Source: Cristatella mucedo
Lineage: Eukaryota > Bryozoa > Phylactolaemata > Cristatellidae
Assembly (NCBI GenBank): GCA_009760855.2
Contig: WPIO01000009.1
Location: 6,146,001-6,165,000 of the forward strand
Direction of reading: 5' to 3'
DNA length: 19,000 bases
Under the pieces are notes generated by a model that had not been told where the DNA came from, did no database searches, and saw only the letters and a list, made by a program, of their open reading frames with translations. Made by a program: the position numbers and the translations under genes. Below are positions 9,590-18,411 of the stretch, one piece after another (the stretch's first letter is position 1; every line of letters starts with the position of its first letter).

Positions 9590-9850
9590 TTGGGTCGCGC
9601 TCTGCATTCAGGGGGCGCGAGCCATTTCGTTCGGGCGATCGGAGTTCGGCGGCTGTTCGAAAGCAGTTTCTGTCGCGACCGCCTTGGTAAGTTCGTCGCT
9701 ATCGGTTTTTGAGAGAGCGCTGTCGCTCGCGCTAAATTCGTCCGAGCGACACAATGCGCATCGTGACGATCGATTGGCGCGCCAGCGCCTGCGGGAACCG
9801 TCGTTCGGACGCCGCCGAAAAGTCGAGATGGAACGGCAATCCGCAGCTCC
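9590..9850. other. CpG-rich block, open on several frames
   Basis: CG dinucleotides are very dense compared with the flanks, which are AT-richer. Three long frames (9522-9884 +, 9556-9864 - and 9608-9901 -) are open at once, which follows from the composition, and none is recognisable. It may be a CpG-island-like promoter or an exon. A donor-like g|gtaagttcg lies at about 9686 on the + strand. Function is undetermined. Confidence 0.4.
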
Positions 9851-9901
9851 AGGCCACGGACCAACTGGCTCTAAAGGCTGTTGATTTTTGCTAGAAACCA
9901 A

Positions 9902-10231
9902 GGTTCATTACACTAAAAGGAGTTTTTTCTTATTCTGTCCTCAGTAAGCACGAGTACAAGAATGGCGTCCCTTTCGGGTATCGGTCGGTTAGTGCAACTC
10001 TCGCCGAAATTGAGCAGCTACTAGTGTGACCGGTCGCAATTGCACTTCGCACGAGTTCGTTGCCAAGATGGCCACGGTTTAGCTGACTGCCGTCCGTCGG
10101 CTAGAAAGAGAGACAGACTTTCAGCTGCACGCGGACTACAAGCATTTTGAATTGCACACAGTACTAGTACAGAGTAGGTGCTCAATTTAAACTTCGCTAT
10201 CCCTAATTTTGATTGCCTTACCTGTTATCTC
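9902..10231. other. Unassigned stretch
   Basis: No open frame of note and no repeat is recognised. Confidence 0.4.
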
Positions 10232-10320
10232 TTAATAATAATTAGTAATATGTCTTGATTAAGGCTCCCTAAGAGAACGGAATCTCCATTTAGGCGCTTT
10301 ACAATTCACTGCACGCGAAG
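10232..10320 (-). mobile_element. L2-clade LINE 3' tail only, old
   Basis: TTAATAATAATTAGTAATA, then GTCTTGATTAAGGCTCCCTAAGAGAACGG and TTTAGGCGCTTTACA, read on the + strand. This is a diverged reverse complement of the terminal block at 950-1025. No coding part remains. Confidence 0.6.
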
Positions 10321-11414
10321 CAATAATCTATTGTTAATTGCAAGTCAAGCGTCATGTACAGGCAAGAGCACACGTCCGCCGGTTTGTCTGATCCCTGGTC
10401 AGTAGCATGCACTGAATTACGCACAGCTAAGCCCTCAAAGCATACACACAAAAATACAGGTTCAGTGGAGCGTACTTAGTTCATGCCCTAAGTAACGGCA
10501 TGCAGCGACGGAGCCAGGGGGCCGGGGCAGTGGAGTGGATGCTCCCAGCGGCCGCGATGCTGCCATCTGGACCGCCCCCCATTCCTACGCTCCTCGACGT
10601 CCATCAACGACAAAATTATGTCTGAATTCAACTTGACGAGCTACAGCCAAGCTAATGTTGAATAAGAACTAAAACTTTGCGCTACACTTCTTCGTTAATT
10701 GCGGATCTAGTCCTACCACTAGCCCTGGAAGCCACATGGAAGCCTTGCGGCTCTTTTGCCCCTCCGCCGCAAAAATTCTGCCCATTCTGCCCGCCCTGCC
10801 CATTCTGCCCGTCCTGCCCATGCCTAGATGAAACCACTGGCTCCGCCGCTGCTGATAGCGCCGCCGCTGAACATTTTGGTGAGGTGCAAGCACACAAAGG
10901 ACGATTCACTTTGACAGAGCAGCGAGGCTGGGAGGAAGGAACTGGTACGGTTTTTCCTGGGCTTCTTTTGAACGTCATCAAATACGGAGGGGTGAAGTGA
11001 TGTCAGTCGACTGGGAGCTCCAAGCTTTGAGAGCACCTGTGCGCACGCTTTACCTTTCGAATGCAGCGAATTCTGGAGTTGCCGAGAGATTTTTAGCGAA
11101 GGCTGAACGGTACGAAGCCTTCGACTCGTCATTCCCATCGAAATCTTGCACTTGCAGCACCTTGAAACTGGCTCAAAAACAACGACAGCGCTGAACTAGA
11201 CGAACGGATCCCAGTCACGTGTGCACGCGCCACAATTGGGGGTAGTAGCAGACTACAACGAATTTCAGCCTACGTTTAACCATCTCAAAAGAAAACGCAT
11301 TCCTGCTTTGCCACAGCTGTGACTGTCTGCCCTAGAAACACTTTGGAAGTACCGCGTTTAAACCATGAAGAGGTTACAATAGCTACGTTGCCGTGCCCCG
11401 ATCGGGTCTTAACC
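10321..11414. other. Unassigned stretch with a 9-bp repeat
   Basis: Frames at 10677-11000 (+), 10824-11138 (-) and 10997-11194 (+) overlap on both strands and are not recognised. A five-unit imperfect 9-bp repeat lies at 10778-10822. No gene is supported. Confidence 0.4.
10778..10822. repeat. 9-bp imperfect tandem repeat, five units
   Basis: Units are ctgcccatt, ctgcccgcc, ctgcccatt, ctgcccgtc and ctgcccatg. In one + frame they encode a Cys-Pro-rich run, and in one - frame Gly-Gln/Asn-rich repeats; neither is known to be translated. Confidence 0.9.
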
Positions 11415-11590
11415 CTTAGCCTCTGGGTCTTAACCCTCAGGGTTCAGGTGCTCGCTCTTCACTATCCACGTCGTGGGTTCGAGTCCTGCAGCGGGTGACC
11501 TTAAACTTCCCACCGCACGCGGGCTTTGCAGCCGCTAATGCTTCTCTGCCGCTATATAAATGAGGCTGCTAAATCAACTAATCTTTATAA
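11415..11590 (+). mobile_element. tRNA-derived SINE, copy 4
   Basis: AGGTGCTCGCTCTTCAC precedes a consensus B box, GGTTCGAGTCC, at 11476-11486. The body continues with CGGGTGACCTTAAAC and the tail core TCTGCCGCTATATAAATGAGG CTGCTAAATCAACTAA. The tail matches copies 2 and 3 closely. The A-box region (about 11420-11450) is altered and contains a small direct repeat, gggtcttaaccct. Confidence 0.8.
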
Positions 11591-11783
11591 ACACATATGT
11601 AGAGTGTCAGAAGAGGCATAAACTGACTAGCGACCGTAGTATGCACAATCGCAGCATGTACATTAAAAAGCACACTAATATAAGCACATTAAGGACAATG
11701 CGAAGGGACGGAGGAAACGGAACTCAAAGAAGGAAGGTTTCAGCTTTACTTGTGAATTTCATTCAGTGAAATTTCAATTCAGT
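11591..11783. other. Unassigned gap
   Basis: A 69-codon + open frame (11560-11769) overlaps the SINE tail and has no recognised content. Confidence 0.4.
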
Positions 11784-11966
11784 CAGTACTATTGACTCCA
11801 AAATAAGAATGTCGGTTATAGGAATACTCCGCTTATAAGAATAGCATTTCTGCGTCCCAGATGTGTGTCCAATACTATTCTCACTCCGCGCATGGAAATA
11901 CTCCGCATATAGGAATGCCTATGTGCCGGCCCGAGCGTTTTCTTATAAGCGGAGTCAGCTGCAGCT
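11784..11966. mobile_element. Possible pogo/Tigger-like non-autonomous DNA element
   Basis: The left end CAGTACTATTGACTCC...ATAAGAATG and the reverse complement of the right end, CTGCAGCTGACTCCGCTTATAAGAAAACG, align imperfectly, sharing TGACTCC and ATAAGAA. Inside, the word AATACTCCGC-TTATAAGAAT recurs (about 11823-11842 and 11897-11916), and its reverse complement, TTCTTATAAGCGGAGT, lies at 11940-11955. Ends of pogo/Tigger transposons start with CAG and often carry several such TATAAGAA/CTCCG-type words. No transposase is present. The target-site TA duplication is not clear. Confidence 0.45.
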
Positions 11967-13142
11967 ATTTGTAGGCTTTGGGTGCATAAAAAAGGAAGGC
12001 GTGAGCTCCACTGGATCCCCTCTATCCCGCCTAGGGGCAGAGCTAGGCTCTGGATCTATGGATCTGTAAGCTAAGGATCTGTCGCTTGATGACTATTACA
12101 ACGTCACAAGCCCGGCATGCTTCAACGATACGATTGCCGTGCACTGAAACATCAGCATTACATCTCGCCGAAGCGATACGCAAACGCGGGTTGTCTTTCA
12201 CTCGAGATTGGTGCAAGCAGCACTAATTGAAATGGCGGGTCTATTTCCATGCCTATTCCATTTTTTTAGAGCCTCGCTGCGGTCACGCGCGGGGGGGGGG
12301 GACGCACGCACGGTCGTTAAGCGGTGCGTAGTTGCTGCACCCCCTTGCTGCACCCCTGCGCCCCACTCAGTCAGCTGACTTCCGCTCCTTTTCTAGCGCT
12401 GGTCAACAGCTGAAGCTCGTATGTGATATAGCGAGCCCTTAGCACGCACAGCTCCGCTATCGGGTGACGTTTACATTATCGGCCGCGATCGTTAGGACCA
12501 GCTTCTGTTTCTCGACGGTCAAATCCACGAACTGAGGGTGTAGTATCACGGCGGGGCTTGCTCAGGCACTTGATGATGCCAATGTATCCCATATTTATTG
12601 CTTGGTAGGCCCGGGCTTCCTATTTGGGGTCCTAAGCTGTCTCTTCAGAATGTTTAGCGTATTTACGCGAAACAGTCAATAACCATTAAGCGTCCAAACT
12701 AGAAAGCCCTAGCGCAGTAAAGTAACAAAAGCTGGAACTGCGATTACCGCGGGTCAGGGACGCAACGCGCTTCACTCAGGCGCTCAGTCTGCGCTGGGAA
12801 ATATTGGTCTCGGGCCGTTCCCTTATCAGAAGCGCGGCGGCGCATTCTAACCTTCTCCTTTGCTAGGCTTGTGATTAGAGGATTCCGCGTGATTTCCTCC
12901 CCCACGGTTCCTTAGTGGAGCTGCTTAGTTTCCCACGCTGTTGTTGACGCATGCGATTGTATAATAAAGTGATGATAAATCAGACTATCGTTTGTCAGTT
13001 GCTGGCCCTGAGACAGTCACGCGTCACGCGTCTCAGGAGCCGGGATTACGATCTACATCAAAGTGGTGCCCCCCCCCCAGTTGCAGCAGCAGCAGCAAGT
13101 CTAGCTTTGGTATAAGAGACGCACATTTGCGTAGTGGCACTT
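11967..13142. other. Long unassigned stretch
   Basis: No open frame of note and no known repeat is seen beyond G and C runs at about 12291-12301 and 13069-13078. A TGAGAC...GTCTCA palindromic stretch with ACGCGT lies near 13010-13036. It looks non-coding. Confidence 0.45.
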
Positions 13143-14348
13143 ACTAATAACTAATTGCGCAGATTCGCTTAGCACCCTCGGAGAATTGAATCTACTTGTA
13201 GGCACTTTAAATATGCCACGATGAAAGCGTGCGACTGTGGCTAGTGGTAACACGAACAGCGGCAACACTCATAAGCACACAGGGGACAATTTAAATGGAC
13301 CCGGCCACTATTGCCACGAACAGGCGCGTTTTTTAGCTTCTTTTTAAATGAAGTTGAGTCCACGGATATCGCGACCTCAGTCGGGAGTGAGTTGCTGGCT
13401 TTGGGAGCAAACGTACTCAACGCAGTTCCCAGACGACTTGAGATTGGTTAGAGGCACAACTTAACGACGTGAGCCAGAAGAGCCGGCGGTATGATGCCTG
13501 GCCTGATCGGTAAATAGTTCGGAAATAGATAAGTAGGCTGGAGCTTGAGAATGAAGGGACTTAAAAATGATGGACAAAATCTTAAAGAAGATATCGTGCT
13601 TGATCGAGAGCCAGTTCAGGTCGGTGAGAAGGGATGTAATTTGGCAAATAGGGGTTCGCGAAAGATAAACCTAGCTTTAGATACTTGTCTCAATTGCTGG
13701 CGCCTTATTACACAATTCAGAAGACCTGCAAGTAGTGATCAACAGAAGTCAAGATGGGATGTCACAGATGCATGGACTTACTTGGTTGTGGTATCCCTGT
13801 CTAAGCAGGCCCGAATGTTGGCAATTTTTCAGAGCTAAAAGAAGGACTACTCTACTGTGGAGCTATGCGGTTGACTAGTGAAAGGTCACTTTAAAACAGG
13901 ACATTTAGATTATGTGAAGATGCAACAGGGTATAAGATAGCTGATCCCATTTTGAGGGATCGGTTTCCAATTTCTGAGAAACAATTAGTTTGGCAACATC
14001 TAGTAAGCTTTTCAATTGTCATTCAATTTGAGAAAGTTGGTTGCCATCCAAGTGCCAATGTCAGCAATAATTCAGTAAGGGAGGTTAGAGAGTTCACCGT
14101 ACCGGAAGGCTGCCTTGGAAGCACGGAGCTCTGGGATACTCCCTACTTTAGAGGCTCCTTTGATGACTGTTGCCGCTAATAACAATGCTCTGGAGTATTC
14201 CATTGAGATAGGACCTAAACCGCTCCAGCAAAGTGTCATTGATGCACAGGCCAGATGAGAGGCGCTCGTAAAGGACTTGATGATCAACAGTGTCAAACGC
14301 TGCCAAAAGATTCAGCAAAAAGCTGAGAGACTCTACCAAGGTATGCAT
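13143..14348 (-). mobile_element. Old L2-clade LINE with RT and 3' end, internally deleted
   Basis: Read on the - strand from 14348: LLAAFDTVDHQVLYERL and FRSYLNGILQSIVI (RT palm block before the G-V-P-Q-G motif). Near 14070 comes DIGTWMATNFLKLND, so the Y-A-D-D catalytic segment has been deleted. From 13850 the frames give KNCQHSGLL/HAFVTSHLDFC-like and QLRQVSKARF-like blocks, then FAPKASNSLP and FKKKLKN near 13400. The 3' tail (CTCCGAGGGTGCTAAGC...) ends at an ATTAGTTATTAGTA-type run near 13143. Many stops and frameshifts show long decay. It is clearly more diverged than the copies at 218 and 17051. It is 25 bp from the end of the polymerase remnant and has the same orientation. Confidence 0.8.
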
Positions 14349-14372
14349 TCCTGAGAAGGTCGTTATACGCTC

Positions 14373-14672
14373 TCACTCAATATAGCATTCAACATATCCA
14401 TGTACTTTCCCAACACCATTAATTTTACGCTTGAACGATCTCGGTGAGAGAATAATTTTTTTAATGTCACGAGTCTTTGGATTCTTAATGGCAACAAAGC
14501 TAGCAGCTTTTTTCAAATCAGAATCTTCGTCATTAGTCTCAAATCCCATCACTAGTGAATCTGTATCAGTAAGCACTAGTCGCAAGCTGTCACTATACTT
14601 TATTTTACCATGTTTCCGCACGCTTATTTTGGACACACTGAGCAGCTTTCTCCTCCTACGATCATTTTTCAT
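14373..14672 (-). pseudogene. Family B DNA polymerase remnant, motif C block
   Basis: This is the longest open frame of a decayed protein-primed (DNA_pol_B_2-type) polymerase. It contains the catalytic Asp pair in T-DTDSL (14553-14570), preceded by the hydrophobic LRLVL strand and followed by V-M-G-F-E-T-x-D and an acidic/Lys segment ending near a PKTRDIKK stretch. That pattern (hydrophobic, T-D-T-D-S, hydrophobic, E-x-x-(D/E), D-L) is the palm motif C context of polymerases in Maverick/Polinton and adintovirus-like elements. The frame ends at a stop at 14373, well short of a full C terminus, and a stop also precedes it (14682-14684 region). The open frame probably survives by chance. Confidence 0.65.
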
Positions 14673-14699
14673 TTCGTCTCCTCACAAAACAAAACAATC

Positions 14700-15000
14700 A
14701 CTAACATAGTAAACGCTAGCTCAAATTCCATAGTAATTATTGGCATCAGCCTCTTTCCTGTTAATCCAATTGAAAGATCTGTGATACATGAGATACAGAG
14801 ATACATGGCTCCAGCAACGTTCCTTGTTTGAATGATAGCATCTTACTAAGTATCTCTAGAACCCAGCCACGTGATGCGCAAAAGAGAATGTTTAGCAACA
14901 TATGAAATCATTCTTCCTTTTTCAGATCCAATACTAGCTAAACTCTTCGGCTTATCCATGCTATGGTAATTTCAAATCTCTCGATAATTAGAATTCTCTA
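14700..15000 (-). pseudogene. DNA polymerase B remnant, middle part with possible motif B
   Basis: Between the (CT)n tract and the motif C block, the - strand gives INRKEADANNYYGI (NNYYG codons at 14727-14741) and then a stop. This falls where motif B of family B polymerases (a basic residue, then N-(N/S)-x-(Y/F)-G) is expected. Upstream, frames are broken by several stops. The assignment rests on order and the short motif only. Confidence 0.4.
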
Positions 15001-15141
<141 letters not shown>

Positions 15142-15160
15142 GATGGATCTTGGAGGATAA

Positions 15161-15349
15161 TCAAGGAAACAAGTCATGCAAACGGCTCGGACAATTTATG
15201 TTAACTTTTAGGAAATACCCTCTTTCAGAATCTTCTGCGACGGTGGGTAATTTTTCAATCGTGATATTAGTAGGCTTTTCCAACTTGAAATTACTAGTGG
15301 GCAATGGCTTTTTGACCGTCTATCCATAAAAACTACTAGCGTCAAATAA
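15161..15349 (-). pseudogene. DNA polymerase B remnant, motif A block
   Basis: The - frame reads F-DASSFYG (15323-15346), a stop codon (TAG, 15320-15322), then T-V-K-K-P-L-P-T-S-N-F-K and, after a spacer, GYFLKVNINCPSRLHDLFP before a stop at 15161-15163. D-x-x-S/N-x-Y-G is motif A, whose Asp binds catalytic metal. The following P-L-P and the hydrophobic strand ending in L-H-D-L are typical of DNA_pol_B_2 proteins. The in-frame stop sits just after the motif A Gly. This is the strongest block of the remnant because order, spacing and several separate motifs agree. Confidence 0.7.
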
Positions 15350-15384
15350 ATTTCGAAACGAATTTTGCTTGTTAGAATCGTCTC

Positions 15385-15576
15385 TTAAGAAAAGTAAATT
15401 GCTAGAATTCTTCCTTTAGCCTGTGTTATTACACCAACACTAATTCCTTTTTCATTGAGGCGGTGCGTATTTTGATCAGATATTAAATATAATCTCACTT
15501 CATGATTTTTCAATCCAACTGTCCAAATCATTTTTGAAGCCATAACGAAATTAAATGTGAAGCAGTAACTTTTCAA
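15385..15576 (-). pseudogene. DNA polymerase B remnant, block before motif A
   Basis: The - frame includes ASKMIW, then LISDQNTHRLNEKGISVGVI. A D-x-(D/N)-x-(H/Y)-x-x-x-E-K-G-I-x-(G/V)-G-hydrophobic pattern directly precedes motif A in DNA_pol_B_2 polymerases. This frame differs from that of motif A, so at least one frameshift lies between them (about 15350-15400). The upstream end is cut by a LINE tail. Confidence 0.6.
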
Positions 15577-15584
15577 TGTTGACG

Positions 15585-15765
15585 CACGCGTAATAATATT
15601 TATAATAACAATACATTGTTATGGAACCCTCAGAGAACTCGGTCTCTTTATAGGCACTGGACATTTGTTGCAAAAGAGGCATGATCGAATGGTTAGTGGT
15701 AACATGCGCGTAGCTTTCAAAGCTGTCAGCCACGACCTCCAACCAAGCTGAACATTCTTAACCTC
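15585..15765 (-). mobile_element. L2-clade LINE 3' tail inserted in the polymerase remnant
   Basis: On the + strand, TAATAATATTTATAATAACAATA, then GGAACCCTCAGAGAACTCGG and TATAGGCACTGGACA. This is the reverse complement of the LINE 3' terminus. Its - frame reads TTNHSIMPLLQQMSSAYK...FSEGS, colinear with the copy at 18413. It separates two parts of the polymerase remnant, so the LINE inserted into the older polymerase gene. Confidence 0.75.
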
Positions 15766-15847
15766 GTTACGATGAGATGTGAGCTATTTCCAGTAAGCCT
15801 TTTACAGAAACATTCAACTTGAAGTCCTTAGATCTGATCCTGGAATT

Positions 15848-16020
15848 CGTATTGAATTTTCCATGCGCAGCTCCTCCATACTTGCCAGCGATAGCAGTAA
15901 TCCTTATATAGGACTCCAATCGCAGAAAAGTCATTATCGCAATTACAAATAGGCTTACAACTCACGAGCTTTCTTTCCTGTTCTAAGTTGCGCTCTAGAT
16001 CTCGAGAAGGCCCACCTTAA
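15848..16020 (-). pseudogene. DNA polymerase B remnant, N-terminal Cys/His motif
   Basis: One - frame (about 15880-16020) reads CKPICNCDNDF, then VLYKDYCYRWQ. A second frame takes over with GKYGGAAHGKFN (15851-15886). Together they keep the order C-x-x-x-C, D-x-C-(Y/H), G-K-Y-x-G-A-A-H-x-K-x-N. This resembles the Cys/His, endonuclease VII-like segment found N-terminal to the exonuclease and polymerase domains in DNA_pol_B_2 proteins. The last expected Cys is Phe here. At least one frameshift is required. The exonuclease domain is not recognised and is probably deleted. Confidence 0.5.
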
Positions 16021-16707
16021 GCTTCCATCAGCATCTAGTTATTCCTCCAAGTATGACCCATCAATTATCAACAGCCAAAAAGCGCGACTCTAGCCGTGTT
16101 GCAAAGCGTGATGGCAAGCCTCGTCGTACGTATTAATTATAACTTAGGGAGTGGAACACCACTCGTGCTTTTGAAATGATGAGATTAGGTAATAATTTTT
16201 TAGTATCTGTCAAAAAACACTAGAAATAAGCATTTACGGCAAATTAAACCTTGATCCCTTTTTAAAAATCTTTAAATTATTCTCTTCTCCATTGTATTGG
16301 CATGTTGGTTTTCGTAGCCCCATTATTCAACGATCAACCAGAGTGTCGCATTTCTGCAACGCTCCTTCAGAAGAATACTCATTGATACACTCGCTTGAAA
16401 ATCACAAGCTCTTTACATCTGTTAATCCTACGAAATCTAATAAATTTATTCATCAAAACATATTGCCTCAACTTTTTCAGAATCTTCAGAATTACTAGTC
16501 AGTAGAACGTAAACTTCCTTGTCAAATGCAAGTGATGTTCGTGCCAATTCTCTCACGACATATACTCTCATGGTATTCATAAAACTGAATGCTAATATCA
16601 AAGATACTCCTTGACTTATCTCTCGGTTCAATAGCAACGGCCGTCGCAGACTGGAAATTCTGTCGTGTAGATACGGGTACTTGCTTTCATACAACTTTCC
16701 AAGGTGA

Positions 16708-16711
<4 letters not shown>
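16021..16711. other. Unassigned stretch, possibly more of the DNA element
   Basis: Short frames at 16292-16498 (+) and 16446-16694 (-) are not recognised. The region is AT-rich like the polymerase remnant. It could hold the element's N-terminal region or another gene, but no motif supports this. Confidence 0.35.

Positions 16712-16795
<84 letters not shown>
16712..16795. repeat. (CT)n microsatellite
   Basis: About 42 uninterrupted CT units. Confidence 0.98.
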
Positions 16796-16796
<1 letters not shown>

Positions 16797-16798
16797 GC

Positions 16799-17020
16799 TT
16801 GCCTTTCATGCACGATCTCAGGGAGCTCGCCATGCACGAGCACGAAGAATTGACTGGACGCGTCGTATGTGACAGCGACGCTAGCATTGATTTTTCTTAT
16901 TTCATGAATCCGTTGAAAAATACGTCAATCGTAAGACTCGCTGAACGAGTTGTCAATAAAATTCACGCTGTCGCCTTGACGGTCAGATTGTTCATCGACG
17001 ACTGTATCAAAATCGTCTAG
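16799..17020 (+). CDS. Unrecognised 73-codon open frame, may be chance
   Basis: ATG to stop. The product begins MPFMHDLRELAMHEHEELTG and ends in a hydrophobic stretch, FIDDCIKIV. I do not recognise a family. The - strand of the same segment is also nearly open (one stop), rich in Asp and Ser, so either strand or neither may be coding. It lies between a (CT)n tract and a LINE insertion and may be a surviving piece of the DNA element to its left. Confidence 0.2.
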   Translation: MPFMHDLRELAMHEHEELTGRVVCDSDASIDFSYFMNPLKNTSIVRLAERVVNKIHAVALTVRLFIDDCIKIV

Positions 17021-17050
17021 TGAAATGACGTCAACTCGGTCCGTTCACTC

Positions 17051-17608
17051 TACTGGCTACCAGTCAAGCAACGGATTGACTTCAAGGTTTTGTCACTCAC
17101 TTTTAGGTCCCTTCATTCTTTGGCTCCAGCCTTTCTCTCAGATATACTCCCCCATCAGGCCAAGCATCGTATCACCCGCTTTTCGGAATCCAACTGTCTA
17201 GATATACCCCGTACAAACCTCAAATCCTTTGGAGACCGTGCATTTAGTTCGTATGCTCCCAAAGCCTGGAACTCCCTCCCGACCTGCGTCAGAACATCCC
17301 CTGACCTGACCACATTTAAAAGGAACTTAAAAACACACCTATTTAGGACAGCATTTATTGGGTTCCTGCGATTCGTCCTTGATGTGCTTATGCGTGCTGA
17401 CACTGTGCATGCTGCCACTAACCACATTTGCATGCTGACCCTGTGCATGTCACCTCTAACCATGTTATTCATTTTGTTTGTTTGTCAAGCATTATATTAC
17501 TCACCATTCAATTGCATTTCCCTTTGCAGCAAATTTAAAGTGCCTAGAAAGAGATTAAGTTCTCTGAGGGCGCTTTATCAAGTGTATTGTTATTATTATT
17601 ATTATTAC
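17051..17608 (+). mobile_element. L2-clade LINE, 5'-truncated young copy
   Basis: The insertion starts within the reading frame at YWLPVKQRIDFKVLSLTF (17051), then FRSLHSLAPAFLSD, RAFSSYAPKAWNSLP and LTTFKRNLKTHLFRTAF. It runs through the 3' region GTGCCTAGAAAGAGATTAAG...GAGGGCGCTTTATCAAG and ends in (ATT)n. It is very similar to copy 1 (218-1025), including the 3' region. The frame does not stop after the usual LKTHLF end; it stays open to the terminal repeat and beyond, to 17683. The 5' truncation at 17051 fits target-primed reverse transcription. Confidence 0.92.
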
Positions 17609-17942
17609 AAACACTTCAAGCGAACTGCGAAAGCTGAAGTGCGGATGTCTCTCTATAATCCTACCTGGATATTATCTTTATAATCCTATTGGCCAATTCC
17701 TCAAAAGACGGAACGATTCTTCTTCTTCTGCTTTGAGAGAGAGAGAGAGAGAGAGAGGGCAAGTGGGGAATGGATTCAATTCCAAACACCATCGCTAGTA
17801 TAGGAACTCTTAAAAGTCAATCACTTAAAAAGCCCGTAGAATGAGCTCTCGCTATCTAATTTTCCTGTATCCTACCCATCCTTTTCCCCAGCAACTCGGG
17901 TAGCACTTGGCTTTAAAATGAATTAAAAATGGTACCGTTAAA
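17609..17942. other. Unassigned stretch with short (GA)n
   Basis: A (GA)n of about 11 units lies near 17735-17758. A pyrimidine tract ending CCCCAG at about 17885-17890 resembles a splice acceptor, but every frame after it stops before the ORF at 17943. Confidence 0.4.
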
Positions 17943-18131
17943 ATGCCCTCTAAATCCCTAAAAAGCTTTATTGGACTTGAGGTAGTTAAGTCTGGAGAAG
18001 AACCAAACATTGAACGATACAAATTCGAAATACTCGCAGAGTACTTCGTAGAAAATTGCATCAGCGCTCTTGAAGAAAATCGGCGTATCGACTCATTTCT
18101 CTACAAAATGCTGCGAAATTATTTCCTTTAA
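17943..18131 (+). CDS. Unrecognised 62-codon open frame, may be chance
   Basis: ATG to TAA. The protein begins MPSKSLKSFIGLEVVKSGEE and continues with a Glu/Lys-rich, helical-looking stretch ending MLRNYFL. A stop lies 24 bp upstream in frame. No family is recognised. The composition looks protein-like, but the length allows chance. Confidence 0.2.
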   Translation: MPSKSLKSFIGLEVVKSGEEPNIERYKFEILAEYFVENCISALEENRRIDSFLYKMLRNYFL

Positions 18132-18226
18132 TGACTTTCAACCACTAACTTGGATTCGGGACGCTGAGTAGACTTACTTCGGCGTATCCTATGTCAAAGC
18201 TTTGTTTCAGCGAATTCCTGAGTGCG

Positions 18227-18283
18227 CGAGCGGAGGAGCGGAGCGAGCGGAGGAGCGGAGCGAGCGGAGGAGCGGAGCGAGCG
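18227..18283. repeat. 17-bp purine-rich tandem repeat, three units
   Basis: The unit cgagcggaggagcggag is repeated three times exactly, followed by cgagcga. It is G/A-rich on the + strand. Confidence 0.95.
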
Positions 18284-18411
18284 AGCTGAAAGTCAGGCGC
18301 GCCTATACTTCGCGAAAGGAAGCCGCTTTCCGGCTCGGACGTAGGATTAAATTGTGAGAAAAATAAGACTCTGAGTAGCCTTTATTCCAATCGCTTGCAC
18401 ATCGTCACGCT

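Noticed and set aside
9522-9901. Real gene of about 100-120 codons
   Set aside because: Three overlapping frames on both strands are equally open because of high CpG content, and no domain is recognised.
10677-11000. Cys-Pro-rich metal-binding protein
   Set aside because: The Cys-Pro run is a 9-bp minisatellite, and the opposite strand is equally open.
13010-13036. Palindromic regulatory site around ACGCGT
   Set aside because: Only the outer 6 bp pair cleanly and the middle is a short direct repeat; likely chance.
13545-13838. Host gene of 97 codons on the + strand
   Set aside because: It is antisense to the decayed LINE at 13143-14348, as shown by motifs on the - strand.
17155-17472. - strand gene of 105 codons
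   Set aside because: It is the antisense of the LINE reading frame at 17051-17608.
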